From Misgurnus anguillicaudatus (lineage: Eukaryota > Chordata > Actinopteri > Cypriniformes > Cobitidae), in assembly GCF_027580225.2 (NCBI RefSeq), contig NC_073352.2:36271501-36335500 (forward strand): DNA of 64,000 nucleotides, written 5' to 3'. A program made the position numbers and the translations under genes. Each line of letters opens with the position of its first letter. Positions within the stretch are counted from its first letter, which is position 1. A model generated the notes under the pieces. It saw only the letters and a list, made by a program, of their open reading frames with translations, had not been told where the DNA came from and ran no database searches. Below are positions 34,003 through 47,655 of this stretch, in pieces.

Positions 34003-37000
34003 CCCTTTGGATCCCTCATCCTCCAGGAGGGGCCCTTTCCAACGACCCCACCCCCGTCTCCGTACCCCCTCCCCCGGCCGAGATACGACCCCGGGAACAT
34101 CGCCCCGTCTACCCGACCACCGTGCACCCGAGGCCGGCCTCGGACCCCGCGACGGACACCCTGGAGCTCGTACCCGGCGCACCGTTCGGTCCCTGCCATC
34201 CCACTCTTAAGCACTCCCCCACCGGACTAAGCCCCATCCTCCCGGCCCTTCTGGAGAACCAAACAGTTGGTCAACCCCAAAATTTCTCCAACCGTTGGTC
34301 AACCCGAAAGATTTTCCAGCAGTTGGTCAACCCCAATCGACTTAGGTTTTGGAGCGTTCGAGTTTCCAGCAGTTGGTCAACCTCAATCGACTTAGGTTTT
34401 GGAGCGTTCGCGTTTCCAGCAGTTGGTCAACCTCAATCGACTTAGGCTCTGGAGCTTTCACTTCTCCTGCAGTTGGTCAACCCCATCGACTTAGGTTCTG
34501 GGGCGTTCGCTTCTCCTGCCATCGACTTAGGTTCTGGAGCTTTCGCCTCTCCGACAGTTGGTCAACCCCGATCGACTTAGCTATATACCTGATGGCACCT
34601 GTTCGCCCTACCGTCCCCCGCGAAGGGGGAACCCGCCGGGTCCGCGGCCGGGAGGGTGCGCCTCGGTCGGCCCGGGGGACCGGAGATACTTCCGGTCGAA
34701 AATCCGAATTTCGTTACAGCGCCGCTCCGGCGCCTCGGGCCCGGGTCCTTCGACCTTCGGGTCGGTCGGTCCGCCGGAGGGGCCCTTTCGAACGAGCCCA
34801 CCCGCGTGTATCTGGCCCTTTCCGCAGCAGAGATACGGGGGGTCGTCTCCGGATTTTCCCACGGCCGCTGCTCGGGCGCCTTAAGTCCCAGGACGTCGCC
34901 CTCGGGGTCGGTCGCTCTACCCGAGGGGCCCTTCCGAACGAGCCCACCCTCGACCCTCCGACCCTTTCCGCGGCCGAGATACGGCGGTTCAAAAAAATAA
35001 AAACGCTCGTCCGGAGTTTGCTCGCCCGTAGCGTCCGCTGCGTTCGTCCGCCGGAGGCGTGACCGGTCTCGTTCGAAAGGTCTTTCCCGGGGCTTTCCGG
35101 CGACTCCGGCCCCGAGTCCGTGCGACCCCGTGGACCGGAGATACTTCCGGTCGAATATCCGAATTTCGTTACCGCGCCGCTCCGGCGCCTCGGGCCCGGG
35201 GCCTTCGACCTTCGGGTCGATTGGTCCGCCGGAGGGGCCCTTTCGAACGAGCCCACCCGCGAGTATCTGGCCCTTTCCGCGGCGGAGATACGGGGGGGCC
35301 GTCTCCGGATATTCCCACGGCCGCTGCTCGGGCGCCTTAAGTCCGAAGACGTCGCCCTTGGGGTCGGTCGCTCTACCCGAGGGGACCTTTCGAACGAGCC
35401 CGCCCTCGACCCTCCGACCTTTTCCGCGGCCGAGATACGGCGGTTCGAAAAAAAAAAAACCGCTCGTCCGGAGTTTGCTCGCCCGTAGCGTCCGCTGCGT
35501 TCGTCCGCCGGAGGCGTGACTGGTCTCGTTCGAAAGGTCTTTCCCGGGGCTTTCCGGCGACGCCGGCCCCGAGTCCGTGCGACCCCGTGGACCGGAGATA
35601 CTTCCGGTCGAATATACGAATTTCGTTACCGCGCCGCTCCGGCGCCTCGGGCCCGGGGCCTTCGACCTTCGGGTCGGTCGGTCCGCCGGAGGGGCCCTTT
35701 CGAACGAGCCCACCCGCGTGTATCTGGCCCTTTCCGCAGCGGAGATACGGGGGGCCGTCTCCGGATTTTCCCACGGCCGCTGCTCGGGCGCCTTAAGTCC
35801 CAGGACGTCGCCCTCGGGGTCGGTCGCTCTACCCGAGGGGACCTTCCGAACGAGCCCACTCTCGACCCTCCGACCCTTTCCGCGGCCTAGATACGGCGGT
35901 TCGAAAAAATAAAATCGCTCGTCCGGAGTTTGCTCGCCCGTAGCGTCCGCTGCGGTCGTCCGCCGGAGGCGTGACCGGTCTCGTTCGAAAGGTCTTTCCC
36001 GGGGCTTTCCGGCGACGCCGGCCCCGAGTCCGTGCGACCCCGTGGACCGGAGATACTTCCGGTCGAATATCTGAATTTCGTTACCGCGCCGCTCCGGCGC
36101 CTCGGGCCCGGGGCCTTCGACCTTCGGGTCGATTGGTCCGCCGGAGGGGCCCTTTCGAACGAGCCCACCCGCGAGTATCTGGCCCTTTCCGCGGCGGAGA
36201 TACGGGGGGCCGTCTCCGGACTTTCCCACGGCCGCTGCTCGGGCGCCTTAAGTCCGAAGACGTCGCCCTCGGGGTCGGTCGCTCTACCCGAGGGGACCTT
36301 TCGAACGAGCCCGCCCTCGACCCTCCGACCTTGTCCGCGGCCGAGATACGGCGGATCGAAAAAAAAAAACGCTGGTCCGGAGTTCGCGCGACCGTAGCGT
36401 CCGCTGCGTTCGTCCGCCGGAGGCGCGGCCGGTCTCGTTCGAAAGGTCTTTTCCGGGGCTTTTCGGCGACGCCGGCCCCGAGTCCGTGCGACCCCGGGGA
36501 CCGGAGATACTTCCGGTCGAATTTCGGAAAAATTCGAACGGCCGTATCTCGGGCGCCTCGGGCCTGGGGCCTTCGAACTTCGGGTCGGTCGGTCCGCCGG
36601 AGGGGCCCTTTCGAACGAGCCCACCCGCGAGTATCTGGCCCTTTCCGCGGCGGAGATACGGGGGCCGTCTCCGGATTTTCCCACTGCCGCTGCTCGGGCG
36701 CCTTAAGTCCGAGGACGTCGCCCTCGGGGTCGGTCGCTCTACCCGAGGGGACCTTTCGAACGAGCCCGCCCTCGACCCTCCGACCCTTTCCGCGGCCGAG
36801 ATATGGCGGTTCGAAAAAAAAAACGCTCGTCCGGAGTTCGCGCGCCCGTAGCGTCCGCTGCGTTCGTCCGCCGGAGGCGCGGCTGGTCTCGTTCGAAAGG
36901 TCTCTCTCGGGGCTTTCCGGGGACGCCGGCCTCGGGTCCGTGCGACCCCGGGGGCCGGAGATACGGACTTCCACCGCTGCACCTTTAAACGGCCGTAGCT

Positions 37001-37026
37001 CGGGCGCCTTAAGACCGAGACCTTAG
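34003..37026 (+). repeat. Array unit 6, five 455-bp repeats
   Basis: Short repeats contracted to 34266-34581; TATATA 34582; A tracts at about 34991, 35449, 35903, 36359 and 36817. The shortest short-repeat run is paired with the joint highest number of long repeats. Confidence 0.85.
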
Positions 37027-39472
37027 CCCTTTGGGTCCCTCATCCTCCAGGAGGGGCCCTTTCCAACGACCCCACCCCCGTCTCCGTACCCCCTCCCCCG
37101 GCCGAGATACGACCCCGGGAACATCGCCCCGTCTACCCGACCACCGTGCACCCGAGGCCGGCCTCGGACTCCGCGACGGACACCCTGGAGCTCGTACCCG
37201 GCGCACCGTTCGGTCCCTGCCATCCCACTCTTAAGCACTCCCCCACCGGACTAAGCCCCATCCTCCCGGCCCTTCTGGAGAACCAAACAGTTGGTCAACC
37301 CCAAAATTTCTCCAACCGTTGGTCAACCCGAAAGATTTTCCAGCAGTTGGTCAACCCCAATCGACTTAGGTTTTGGAGCGTTCGAGTTTCCAGCAGTTGG
37401 TCAACCTCAATCGACTTAGGTTTTGGAGCGTTCGCGTTTCCAGCAGTTGGTCAACCTCAATCAACTTAGGTTTTGGAGCGTTCGCGTTTCCAGCAGTTGG
37501 TCAACCTCAATCGACTTAGATTTTGGAGCGTTCGCGTTTCCAGCAGTTGGTCAACCTCAATCGACTTAGGTTTTGGAGCGTTCGCGTTTCCAGCAGTTGG
37601 TCAACCTCAATCGACTTAGGCTCTGGAGCTTTCGCCTCTCCAGCAGTTGGTCAACCCCAACGACTTAGGCTCCTGAGCTTTCACTTCTCCAGCAGTTGGT
37701 CAACCCCATCGACTTAGGTTCTGGGGCGTTCGCTTCTCCTGCCATAGACTTAGGTTCTAGAGCTTTCGCCTCTCCGACAGTTGGTCAACCCCAATCGACT
37801 TAGGCTCTGGAGCTTTCACTTCTCCTGCAGTTGGTCAACCCCATCGACTTAGGTTCTGGGGCGTTCGCTTCTCCTGCCATCGACTTAGGTTCTGGAGCTT
37901 TCGCCTCTCCGACAGTTGGTCAACCCCGATCGACTTAGCTATATACCTGATGGCACCTGTTCGCCCTACCGTCCCCCGCGAAGGGGGAACCCGCCGGGTC
38001 CGTGGCCGGGAGGGTGCGCCTCGGTCGGCCCGGGGGACCGGAGATACTTCCGGTCGAAAATCCGAATTTCGTTACAGCGCCGCTCCGGCGCCTCGGGCCC
38101 GGGTCCTTCGACCTTCGGGTCGGTCGGTCCGCCGGAGGGGCCCTTTCGAACGAGCCCACCCGTGTGTATCTGGCCCTTTCCGCAGCGGAGATACGGGGGG
38201 CCGTCTCCGGATTTTCCCACGGCCGCTGCTCGGGCGCCTTAAGTCCCAGGACGTCGCCCTCGGGGGCGGTCGCTCTACCCGAGGGGACCTTCCGAACGAG
38301 CCCACCCTCGACCCGCCGACCCTTTCCGCGGCCGAGATACGGCGGTTCGAAAAAAAAAAAAACGCTCGTCCGGAGTTTGCTCGCCCGTAGCGTCCGCTGC
38401 GTTCGTCCGCCGGAGGCGTGACCGGTCTCGTTCGAAAGGTCTTTCCCGGGGCTTTCCGGCGACGCCGGCCCCGAGTCCGTGCGACCCCGTGGACCGGAGA
38501 TACTTCCGGTCGAATATCCGAATTTCGTTACCGCGCCGCTCCGGCGCCTCGGGCCCGGGGCCTTCGACCTTCGGGTCGATTGGTCCGCCGGAGAGGCCCT
38601 TTCGAACGAGCCCACCCGCGAGTATCTGGCCCTTTCCGCGGCGGAGATACGGGGGGCCGTCTCTGGATTTTCCCACGGCCGCTGCTCGGGCGCCTTAAGT
38701 CCGAAGACGTCGCCCTCGGGGTCGGTCGCTCTACCCGAGGGGACCTTTCGAACGAGCCCGCCTTCGACCCTCCGACCTTTTCCGCGGCCGAGATACGGCG
38801 GATCGAAAAAAAAAACGCTGGTCCGGAGTTCGCGCGCCCGTAGCGTCCGCTGCGTTCGTCCGCCGGAGGCGCGGCCGGTCTCGTTCGAAAGGTCTTTCCC
38901 GGGGCTTTTCGGCGACGCCGGCCCCGAGTCCGTGCGACCCCGGGGACCGGAGATACTTCCGGTCGAATTTCGGAAAAATTTGAACGGCCGTATCTCGGGC
39001 GCCTCGGGCCCGGGGCCTTCGAACTTCGGGTCGGTCGGTCCGCCGGAGGGGCCCTTTTGAACGAGCCCACCCGCGAGTATCTGGCCCCTTCCGCGGCGGA
39101 GATACGGGGGGCCGTCTCCGGATTTTCCCACTGCCGCTGCTCGGGCGCCTTAAGTCCGAGGACGTCGCCCTCGGGGTCGTCGCTCTACCCGAGGGGACCT
39201 TTCGAACGAGCCCGCCCTCGACCCTCCGACCCTTTCCGCGGCCGAGATACGGCGGTTCGGAAAAAAAAACGCTCGTCCGGAGTTCGCGCGCCCGTAGCGT
39301 CCGCTGCGTTCGTCCGCCGGAGGCGCGGCTGGTCTCGTTCGAAAGGTCTCTCTCGGGGCTTTCCGGGGACGCCGGCCTCGGGTCCGTGCGACCCCGGGGG
39401 CCGGAGATACGGACTTCCACCGCTGCACCTTTAAACGGCCGTAGCTCGGGCGCCTTAAGACCGAGACCTTAG
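37027..39472 (+). repeat. Array unit 7
   Basis: Short repeats 37290-37939; TATATA 37940; three 455-bp repeats (A tracts about 38350, 38805 and 39261). Confidence 0.85.
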
Positions 39473-42400
39473 CCCTTTGGGTCCCTCATCCTCCAGGAGG
39501 GGCCCTTTCCAACGACCCCACCCCCGTCTCCGTACCCCCTCTCCCGGCCGAGATACGACCCCGGGAACATCGCCCCGTCTACCCGACCACCGTGCACCCG
39601 AGGCCGGCCTCGGACCCCGCGACGGACACCCTGGAGCTCGTACCCGGCGCACCGTTCGGTCCCTGCCATCCCACTCTTAAGCACTCCCCCACCGGACTAA
39701 GCCCCATCCTCCCGGCCCTTCTGGAGAACCAAACAGTTGGTCAACCCCAAAATTTCTCCAACCGTTGGTCAACCCCAAAGATTTTCCAGCAGTTGGTCAA
39801 CCCCAATCGACTTAGGTTTTGGAGCGTTCGAGTTTCCAGCAGTTGGTCAACCTCAATCGACTTAGGTTTTGGAGCGTTCGCGTTTCCAGCAGTTGGTCAA
39901 CCTCAATCGACTTAGGTTTTGGAGCGTTCGCGTTTCCAGCAGTTGGTCAACCTCAATCGACTTAGGTTTTGGAGAGTTCGCGTTTCCAGCAGTTGGTCAA
40001 CCTCAATCGACTTAGGTTTTGGAGCGTTCGCGTTTCCAGCAGTTGGTCAACCTCAATCGACTTAGGCTCTGGAGCTTTCGCCTCTCCAGCAGTTGGTCAA
40101 CCCCAACGACTTAGTCTCCTGAGCTTTCACTTCTCCAGCAGTTGGTCAACCTCAATCGACTTAGGTTTTGGAGAGTTCGCGTTTCCAGCAGTTGGTCAAC
40201 CTCAATCGACTTAGGTTTTGGAGCGTTCGCGTTTCCAGCAGTTGGTCAACCTCAATCGACTTAGGCTCTGGAGCTTTCGCCTCTCCAGCAGTTGGTCAAC
40301 CCCAACGACTTAGGCTCCTGAGCTTTCACTTCTCCAGCAGTTGGTCAACCCCATCGACTTAGGTTCTGGGGCGTTCGCTTCTCCTGCCATAGACTTAGGT
40401 TCTAGAGCTTTCGCCTCTCTGACAGTTGGTCAACCCCAATCGACTTAGGCTCTGGAGCTTTCACTTCTCCAGCAGTTGGTCAACCCCATCGACTTAGGTT
40501 CTGGGGCGTTCGCTTCTCCTGCCATAGACTTAGGTTCTAGAGCTTTCGCCTCTCTGACAGTTGGTCAACCCCAATCGACTTAGGCTCTGGAGCTTTCACT
40601 TCTCCAGCAGTTGGTCAACCCCAACGACTTAGGCTCCTGAGCTTTCACTTCTCCAGCAGTTGGTCAACCCCATCGACTTAGGTTCTGGGGCGTTCGCTTC
40701 TCCTGCCATAGACTTAGGTTCTAGAGCTTTCGCCTCTCTGACAGTTGGTCAACCCCAATCGACTTAGGCTCTGGAGCTTTCACTTCTCCTGCAGTTGGTC
40801 AACCCCATCGACTTAGGTTCTGGAGCTTTCGCCTCTCCGACAGTTGGCCAACCCCGATCGACTTAGCTATATACCTGATGGCACCTATTCGCCCTACCGT
40901 CCCCCGCGAAGGGGGAACCCGCCGGGTCCGCGGCCGAGAGGGTGCGCCTCGGTCGGCCGGGATACGGCGGTTCGAAAAAAAAAAACCGCTCGTCCGGAGT
41001 TTGCTCGCCCGTAGCGTCCGCTGCGTTCGTCCGCCGGAGGCGTGACCGGTCACGTTCGAAAGGTCTTTCCCGGGGCTTTCCGGCGACGCCGGCCCCGAGT
41101 CCGTGCGACCCCGTGGACCGGAGATACTTCCGGTCGAATATCCGAATTTCGTTACCGCGCCGCTCCGGCTCCTCGGGCCCGGGGCCTTCGACCTTCGGGT
41201 CGGTCGGTCCGCCGGAGGGGTCCTTTCGAACGAGCCCACCCGCGAGTATCTGGCCCTTTCCGCGGCGGAGATACGGGGGGCCGTCTCCGGATTTTCCCAC
41301 GGCCGCTGCTCGGGCGCCTTAAGTCCCTGGACGTCGCCCTCGGGGTCGGTCGCTCTACCCGAGGGGACCTTCCGAACGAGCCCACTCTCGACCCTCCGAC
41401 CCTTTCCGCGGCCGAGATACGGCGGTTCGAAAAAATAAAAACGCTCGTCCGGAGTTTGCTCGCCCGTAGCGTCCGCTGCGGTCGTCCGCCGGAGGCGTGA
41501 CCGGTCTCGTTCGAAAGGTCTTTCCCGGGGCTTTCCGGCGACGCCGGCCCCGAGTCCGTGGGACCCCGTGGACCGGAGATACTTCCGGTCGAATATCCGA
41601 ATTTCGTTACCGCGCCGCTCCGGCGCCTCGGGCCCGGGGCCTTCGACCTTCGGGTCGATTGGTCCGCCGGAGGGGCCCTTTCGAACGAGCCCACCCGCGA
41701 GTATCTGGCCCTTTCCGCGGCGGAGAAACGGGGGGCCGTCTCCGGATTTTCCCACGGCCGCTGCTCGGGCGCCTTAAGTCCCAGGACGTCGCCCTCGGGG
41801 TCGGTCGCTCTACCCGAGAGGACCTTTCGAACGAGCCTGCCCTCGACCCTCCGACCCTTTCCGCGGCCGAGATACGGCGGTTCGAAAAAAAAAAAAACGC
41901 TCGTCCGGAGTTTGCTCGCCCGTAGCGTCCGCTGCGTTCGTCCGCCGGAGGCGTGACCAGTCTCGTTCGAAAGGTCTTTCCCGGGGCTTTCCGGCGACGC
42001 CGGCCCCGAGTCCGTGCGACCCCGTGGACCGGAGATACTTCCGGTCGAATATCCGAATTTCGTTATCGCGCCCCGGCGCCTCGGGCCAGGGGCCTTCGAC
42101 CTTCGGGTCGATTGGTCCGCCGGAGGGGCCCTTTCGAACGAGCCCACCCGCGAGTATCTGGCCCTTTCCGCGGCTGAGATACGGGGGGCCGTCTCCGGAT
42201 TTTCCCACGGCCGCTGCTCGGGCGCCTTAAGTCCGAAGACGTCGCCCTCGGGGTCGGTCGCTCTACCCGAGGGGACCTTTCGAACGAGCCCGCCCTCGAC
42301 CCTCCGACCTTGTCCGCGGCCGAGATACGGCGGATCGAAAAAAAAAAACGCTGGTCCGGAGTTCGCGCGACCGTAGCGTCCGCTGCGTTCGTCCGCCGGA

Positions 42401-43008
42401 GGCGCGGCCGGTCTCGTTCGAAAGGTCTTTCCCGGGGCTTTTCGGCGACGCCGGCCCCGAGTCCGTGCGACCCCGGGGACCGGAGATACTTCCGGTCGAA
42501 TTTCGGAAAAATTCGAACGGCCGTATCTCGGGCGCCTCGGGCCCGGGGCCTTCGAACTTCGGGTCGGTCGGTCCGCCGGAGGGGCCCTTTCGAACGAGCC
42601 CAACCGCGAGTATCTGGCCCCTTCCGCGGCGGAGATACGGGGGGCCGTCTCCGGATTTTCCCACTGCCGCTGCTCGGGCGCCTTAAGTCCGAGGACGTCG
42701 CCCTCGGGGTCGGTCGCTCTACCCGAGGGGACCTTTCGAACGAGCCCGCCCTCGACCCTCCGACCCTTTCCGCGGCCGAGATACGGAGGTTCGAAAAAAA
42801 AAAAACGCTCGTCCGGAGTTCGCGCGCCCGTAGCGTCCGCTGCGTTCGTCCGCCGGAGGCGCGGCTGGTCTCGTTCGAAAGGTCTCTCTCGGGGCTTTCC
42901 GGGGACGCCGGCCTCGGGTCCGTGCGTCCCCGGGGGCCGGAGATACGGACTTCCACCGCTGCACCTTTAAACGGCCGTAGCTCGGGCGCCTTAAGACCGA
43001 GACCTTAG
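39473..43008 (+). repeat. Array unit 8, longest unit
   Basis: Short repeats 39736-40867 (about 1.13 kb, with an internal block repeated three times near 40370-40790); TATATA 40868; A tracts at about 40977, 41432, 41886, 42338 and 42795. At about 40957 the text goes from cggtcggcc directly to gggatacggcggttcg, deleting most of the first long repeat. Confidence 0.85.
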
Positions 43009-44901
43009 CCCTTTGGGTCCCTCATCCTCCAGGAGGGGCCCTTTCCAACGACCCCACCCCCGTCTCCGTACCCCCTCCCCCGGCCGAGATACTACCCCGG
43101 GAACATCGCCCCGTCTACCCGACCACCGTGCACCCGAGGCCGGCCTCGGACCCCGCGACGGACACCCTGGAGCTCGTACCCGGCGCACCGTTCGGTCCCT
43201 GCCATCCCACTCTTAAGCACTCCCCCACCGGACTAAGCCCCATCCTCCCGGCGCTTCTGGAGAACCAAACAGTTGGTCAACCCCAAAATTTCTCCAACCG
43301 TTGGTCAACCCGAAAGATTTTCCAGCAGTTGGTCAACCTCAATCGACTTAGGTTTTGGAGCGTTCGCGTTTCCAGCAGTTGGTCAACCTCAATCGACTTA
43401 GGTTTTGGAGCGTTCGAGTTTCCAGCAGTTGGTCAACCTCAATCGACTTAGGTTTTGGAGCATTCGCGTTTCCAGCAGTTGGTCAACCTCAATCGACTTA
43501 GGCTCTGGAGCTTTCGCCTCTCCAGCAGTTGGTCAACCCCAACGACTTAGGCTCCTGAGCTTTCACTTCTCCAGCAGTTGGTCAACCCCATCGACTTAGG
43601 TTCTGGGGCGTTCGCTTCTCCTGCCATAGACTTAGGTTCTAGAGCTTTCGCCTCTCCGACAGTTGGTCAACCCCAATCGACTTAGGCTCTGGAGCTTTCA
43701 CTTCTCCTGCAGTTGGTCAACCCCATCGACTTAGGTTCTGGGGCGTTCGCTTCTCCTGCCATCGACTTAGGTTCTGGAGCTTTCGCCTCTCCGACAGTTG
43801 GTCAACCCCGATCGACTTAGCTATATACCTGATGGCACCTGTTCGCCCTACCGTCCCCCGCGAAGGGGGAACCCGCCGGGTCCGCGGCCGGGAGGGTGCG
43901 CCTCGGTCGGCCCGGGGGACCGGAAATACTTCCGGTCGAAAATCCGAATTTCGTTACAGCGCCGCTCCGGCGCCTCGGGCCTGGGTCCTTCGACCTTTGG
44001 GTCGATCGGTCCGCCGGAAGGGCCCTTTCGAACGAGCCCACCTGCGAGTATCTGGCCCTTTCCGCGGCGGAGATACGGGGGGCCGTCTCCGGATTTTCCC
44101 ACGGCCGCTGCTCGGGCGCCTTAAGTCCGAAGACGTCGCCCTCGGGGTCGGTCGCTCTACCCGAGGGGACCTTTCGAACGAGCCCGCCCTCGACCCTCCG
44201 ACCTTTTCCGCGGCCGAGATACGGCGGATCGAAAAAAAAAAACGCTGGTCCGGAGTTCGCGCGCCAGTAGCGTCCGCTGCGTTCGTCCGCCGGAGGCGCG
44301 GCCGGTCTCGTTCGAAAGGTCTTTCTTGGGGCTTTTCGGCGACGCCGGCCCCGAGTCCGTGCGACCCCGGGGACCGGAGATACTTCCGGTCGAATTTCGG
44401 AAAAATTCGAACGGCCGTATCTCGGGCCCCTCGGGCCCGGGGCCTTCGAACTTCGGGTCGGTCGGTCCGCCGGAGGGGCCCTTTCGCACGAGCCCACCCG
44501 CGAGTATCTGGCCCCTTCCGCGGCGGAGATACGGGGGGCCGTCTCCGGATTTTCCCACTGCCGCTGCTCGGGCGCCTTAAGTCCGAGGACGTCGCCCTCG
44601 GGGTCGGTCGCTCTACCCGAGGGGACCTTTCGAACGAGCCCGCCCTCGACCCTCCGACCCTTTCCGTGGCCGAGATACGGCGGTTCGAAAAAAAACAACG
44701 CTCGTCCGGAGTTCGCGCGCCCGTAGCGTCCGCTGCGTTCGTCCGCCGGAGGCGCGGCTGGTCTCGTTCGAAAGGTCTCTCTCGGGGCTTTCCGGGGACG
44801 CCGGCCTCGGGTCCGTGCGACCCCGGGGGCCGGAGATACGGACTTCCACCGCTGCACCTTTAAACGGCCGTAGCTCGGGCGTCTTAAGACCGAGACCTTA
44901 G
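43009..44901 (+). repeat. Array unit 9
   Basis: Short repeats 43272-43821; TATATA 43822; two 455-bp repeats. Shares private variants with units 10 and 12 (ggaccggaaatacttcc and cctttgggtcgatcgg), marking a sub-lineage. Confidence 0.85.
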
Positions 44902-47655
44902 CCCTTTGGGTCCCTCATCCTCCAGGAGGGGCCCTTTCCAACGACCCCACCCCCGTCTCCGTACCCCCTCCCCCGGCCGAGATACGACCCCGGGAACATC
45001 GCCCCGTCTACCCGACCACCGTGCACCCGAGGCCGGCCTCGGACCCCGCGACGGACACCCTGGAGCTCGTATCCGGCGCACCGTTCGGTCCCTACCATCC
45101 CACTCTTAAGCACTCCCCCACCGGACTAAGCCCCATCCTCCCGGCCCTTCTGGAGAACCAAACAGTTGGTCAACCCCAAAATTTCTCCAACCGTTGGTCA
45201 ACCCGAAAGATTTTCCAGCAGTTGGTCAACCCCAATCGACTTAGGTTTTGGAGCGTTCGAGTTTCCAGCAGTTGGTCAACCTCAATCGACTTAGGTTTTG
45301 GAGCGTTCGCGTTTCCAGCAGTTGGTCAACCTCAATCGACTTAGGTTTTGGAGCGTTCGCGTTTCCAGCAGTTGGTCAACCTCAATCGACTTAGGTTTTG
45401 GAGCGTTCGCGTTTCCAGCAGTTGGTCAACCTCAATCGACTTAGGTTTTGGAGCGTTCGAGTTTCCAGCAGTTGGTCAACCTCAATCGACTTAGGTTTTG
45501 GAGCATTCGCGTTTCCAGCAGTTGGTCAACCTCAATCGACTTAGGCTCTGGAGCTTTCGCCTCTCCAGCAGTTGGTCAACCCCAACGACTTAGGCTCCTG
45601 AGCTTTCACTTCTCCAGCAGTTGGTCAACCCCATCGACTTAGGTTCTGGGGCGTTCGCTTCTCCTGCCATAGACTTAGGTTCTAGAGCTTTCGCCTCTCC
45701 GACAGTTGGTCAACCCCAATCGACTTAGGCTCTGGAGCTTTCACTTCTCCTGCAGTTGGTCAACCCCATCGACTTAGGTTCTGGGGCGTTCGCTTCTCCT
45801 GCCATCGACTTAGGTTCTGGAGCTTTCGCCTCTCCGACAGTTGGTCAACCCCGATCGACTTAGCTATATACCTGATGGCACCTGTTCGCCCTACCGTCCC
45901 CCGCGAAGGGGGAACCCGCCGGGTCCGCGGCCGGGAGGGTGCGCCTCGGTCGGCCCGGGGGACCGGAAATACTTCCGGTCGAAAATCCGAATTTCGTTAC
46001 AGCGCCGCTCCGGCGCCTCGGGCCTGGGTCCTTCGACCTTTGGGTCGATCGGTCCGCCGGAGGGGCCCTTTCGAACGAGCCCACCTGCGAGTATCTGGCC
46101 CTTTCCGCGGCGGAGATACGGGGGGCCGTCTCCGGATTTTCCCACGGCCGCTGCTCGGGCGCCTTAAGTCCGAAGACGTCGCCCTCGGGGTCGGTCGCTC
46201 TACCCGAGGGGACCTTTCGAACGAGCCCGCCCTCGACCCTCCGACCGAATTTCGTTACCGCGCCGCTCCGGCGCCTTGGGCCCGGAGCCTTCGACCTTCG
46301 GGTCGATTGGTCCGCCGGAGGGGCCCTTTCGAACGAGCCCACCCGCGAGTATCTGGCCCTTTCCGCGGCGGAGATACGGGGGGCCGTCTCCGGATTTTCC
46401 CACGGCCGCTGCTCGGGCGCCTTAAGTCCCAGGACGTCGCCCTCGGGGTCGGTCGCTCTACCCGAGGGGACCTTTCGAACGAGCCCGCCCTCGACCCTCC
46501 GACCTTTTCCGCGGCCGAGATACGGCGGATCGATAAAAAAAACGCTGGTCCGGAGTTCGCGCGCCCGTAGCGTCCGCTGCGTTCGTCCGCCGGAGGCGCG
46601 GCCGGTCTCGTTCGAAAGGTCTTTCCCGGGGCTTTTCGGCGACGCCGGCCCCGAGTCCGTGCGACCCCGTGGACCGGAGATACTTCCGGTCGAATATCCG
46701 AATTTCGTTACCGCGCCGCTCCGGCGCCTCGGGCCCGGGGCCTTCGACCTTCAGGTCGATTGGTCCGCCGGAGGGGCCCTTTCGAACGAGCCCACCCGCG
46801 AGTATCTGGCCCTTTCCGCGGCGGAGATACGGGGGGCATTCTCCAGATTTTCCCACGGCCGCTGCTCGGGCGCCTTAAGTCCGAAGACGTCGCCCTCGGG
46901 GTCGGTCGCTCTACCCGAGGGGACCTTTCGAACGAGCCCGCCTTCGACCCTCCGACCTTTTCCGCGGCCGAGATACGGCGGATCGAAAAAAAAAAAACGC
47001 TGGTCCGGAGTTCGCGCGCCCGTAGCGTCCGCTGCGTTCGTCCGCCGGAGGCGCGGCCGGTCTCGTTCGAAAGGTCTTTCCCGGGGCTTTTCGGCGACGC
47101 CGGCCCCGAGTCCGTGCGACCCCGTGGACCGGAGATACTTCCGGTCGAATATCCGAATTTCGTTACCGCGCCGCTCCGGCGCCTCGGGCCCGGGGCCTTC
47201 GACCTTCAGGTCGATTGGTCCGCCGGAGGGGCCCTTTCGAACTAGCCCACCCGCGAGTATCTGGCCCTTTCCGCGGCGGAGATACGGGGGGCATTCTCCA
47301 GATTTTCCCACGGCCGCTGCTCGGGCGCCTTAAGTCCGAAGACGTCGCCCTCGGGGTCGGTCGCTCTACCCGAGGGGACCTTTCGAACGAGCCCGCCTTC
47401 GACCCTCCGACCTTTTCCGCGGCCGAGATACGGCGGATCGAAAAAAAAAAAACGCTGGTCCGGAGTTCGCGCGCCCGTAGCGTCCGCTGCGTTCGTCCGC
47501 CGGAGGCGCGGCCGGTCTCGTTCGAAAGGTCTCTCTCGGGGCTTTCCGGGGACGCCGGCCTCGGGTCCGTGCGTCCCCGGGGGCCGGAGATACGGACTTC
47601 CACCGCTTCACATTTAAACGGCCGTAGCTCGGGCGCCTTAAGACCGAGACCTTAG
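44902..47655 (+). repeat. Array unit 10
   Basis: Short repeats 45165-45864; TATATA 45865; A tracts at about 46534, 46987 and 47440, plus one copy without A tract, where cctccgacc joins gaatttcgttaccgcg at about 46246 (third monomer lost). Two successive long repeats share ggggggcattctccagatt, a fresh tandem duplication. Confidence 0.85.

Noticed and set aside
34577..36229. 550-codon minus-strand open frame, and others of 350-480 codons (41152-42603, 48907-50319, 45939-47333, 37935-39131, 30417-31607)
   Set aside because: They run across 455-bp repeats on both strands at once. As 455 is not a multiple of three, successive copies are read in different frames, so no protein repeat is conserved. 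The DNA is GC-rich and stop-poor. Composition is Arg/Pro/Gly low complexity.
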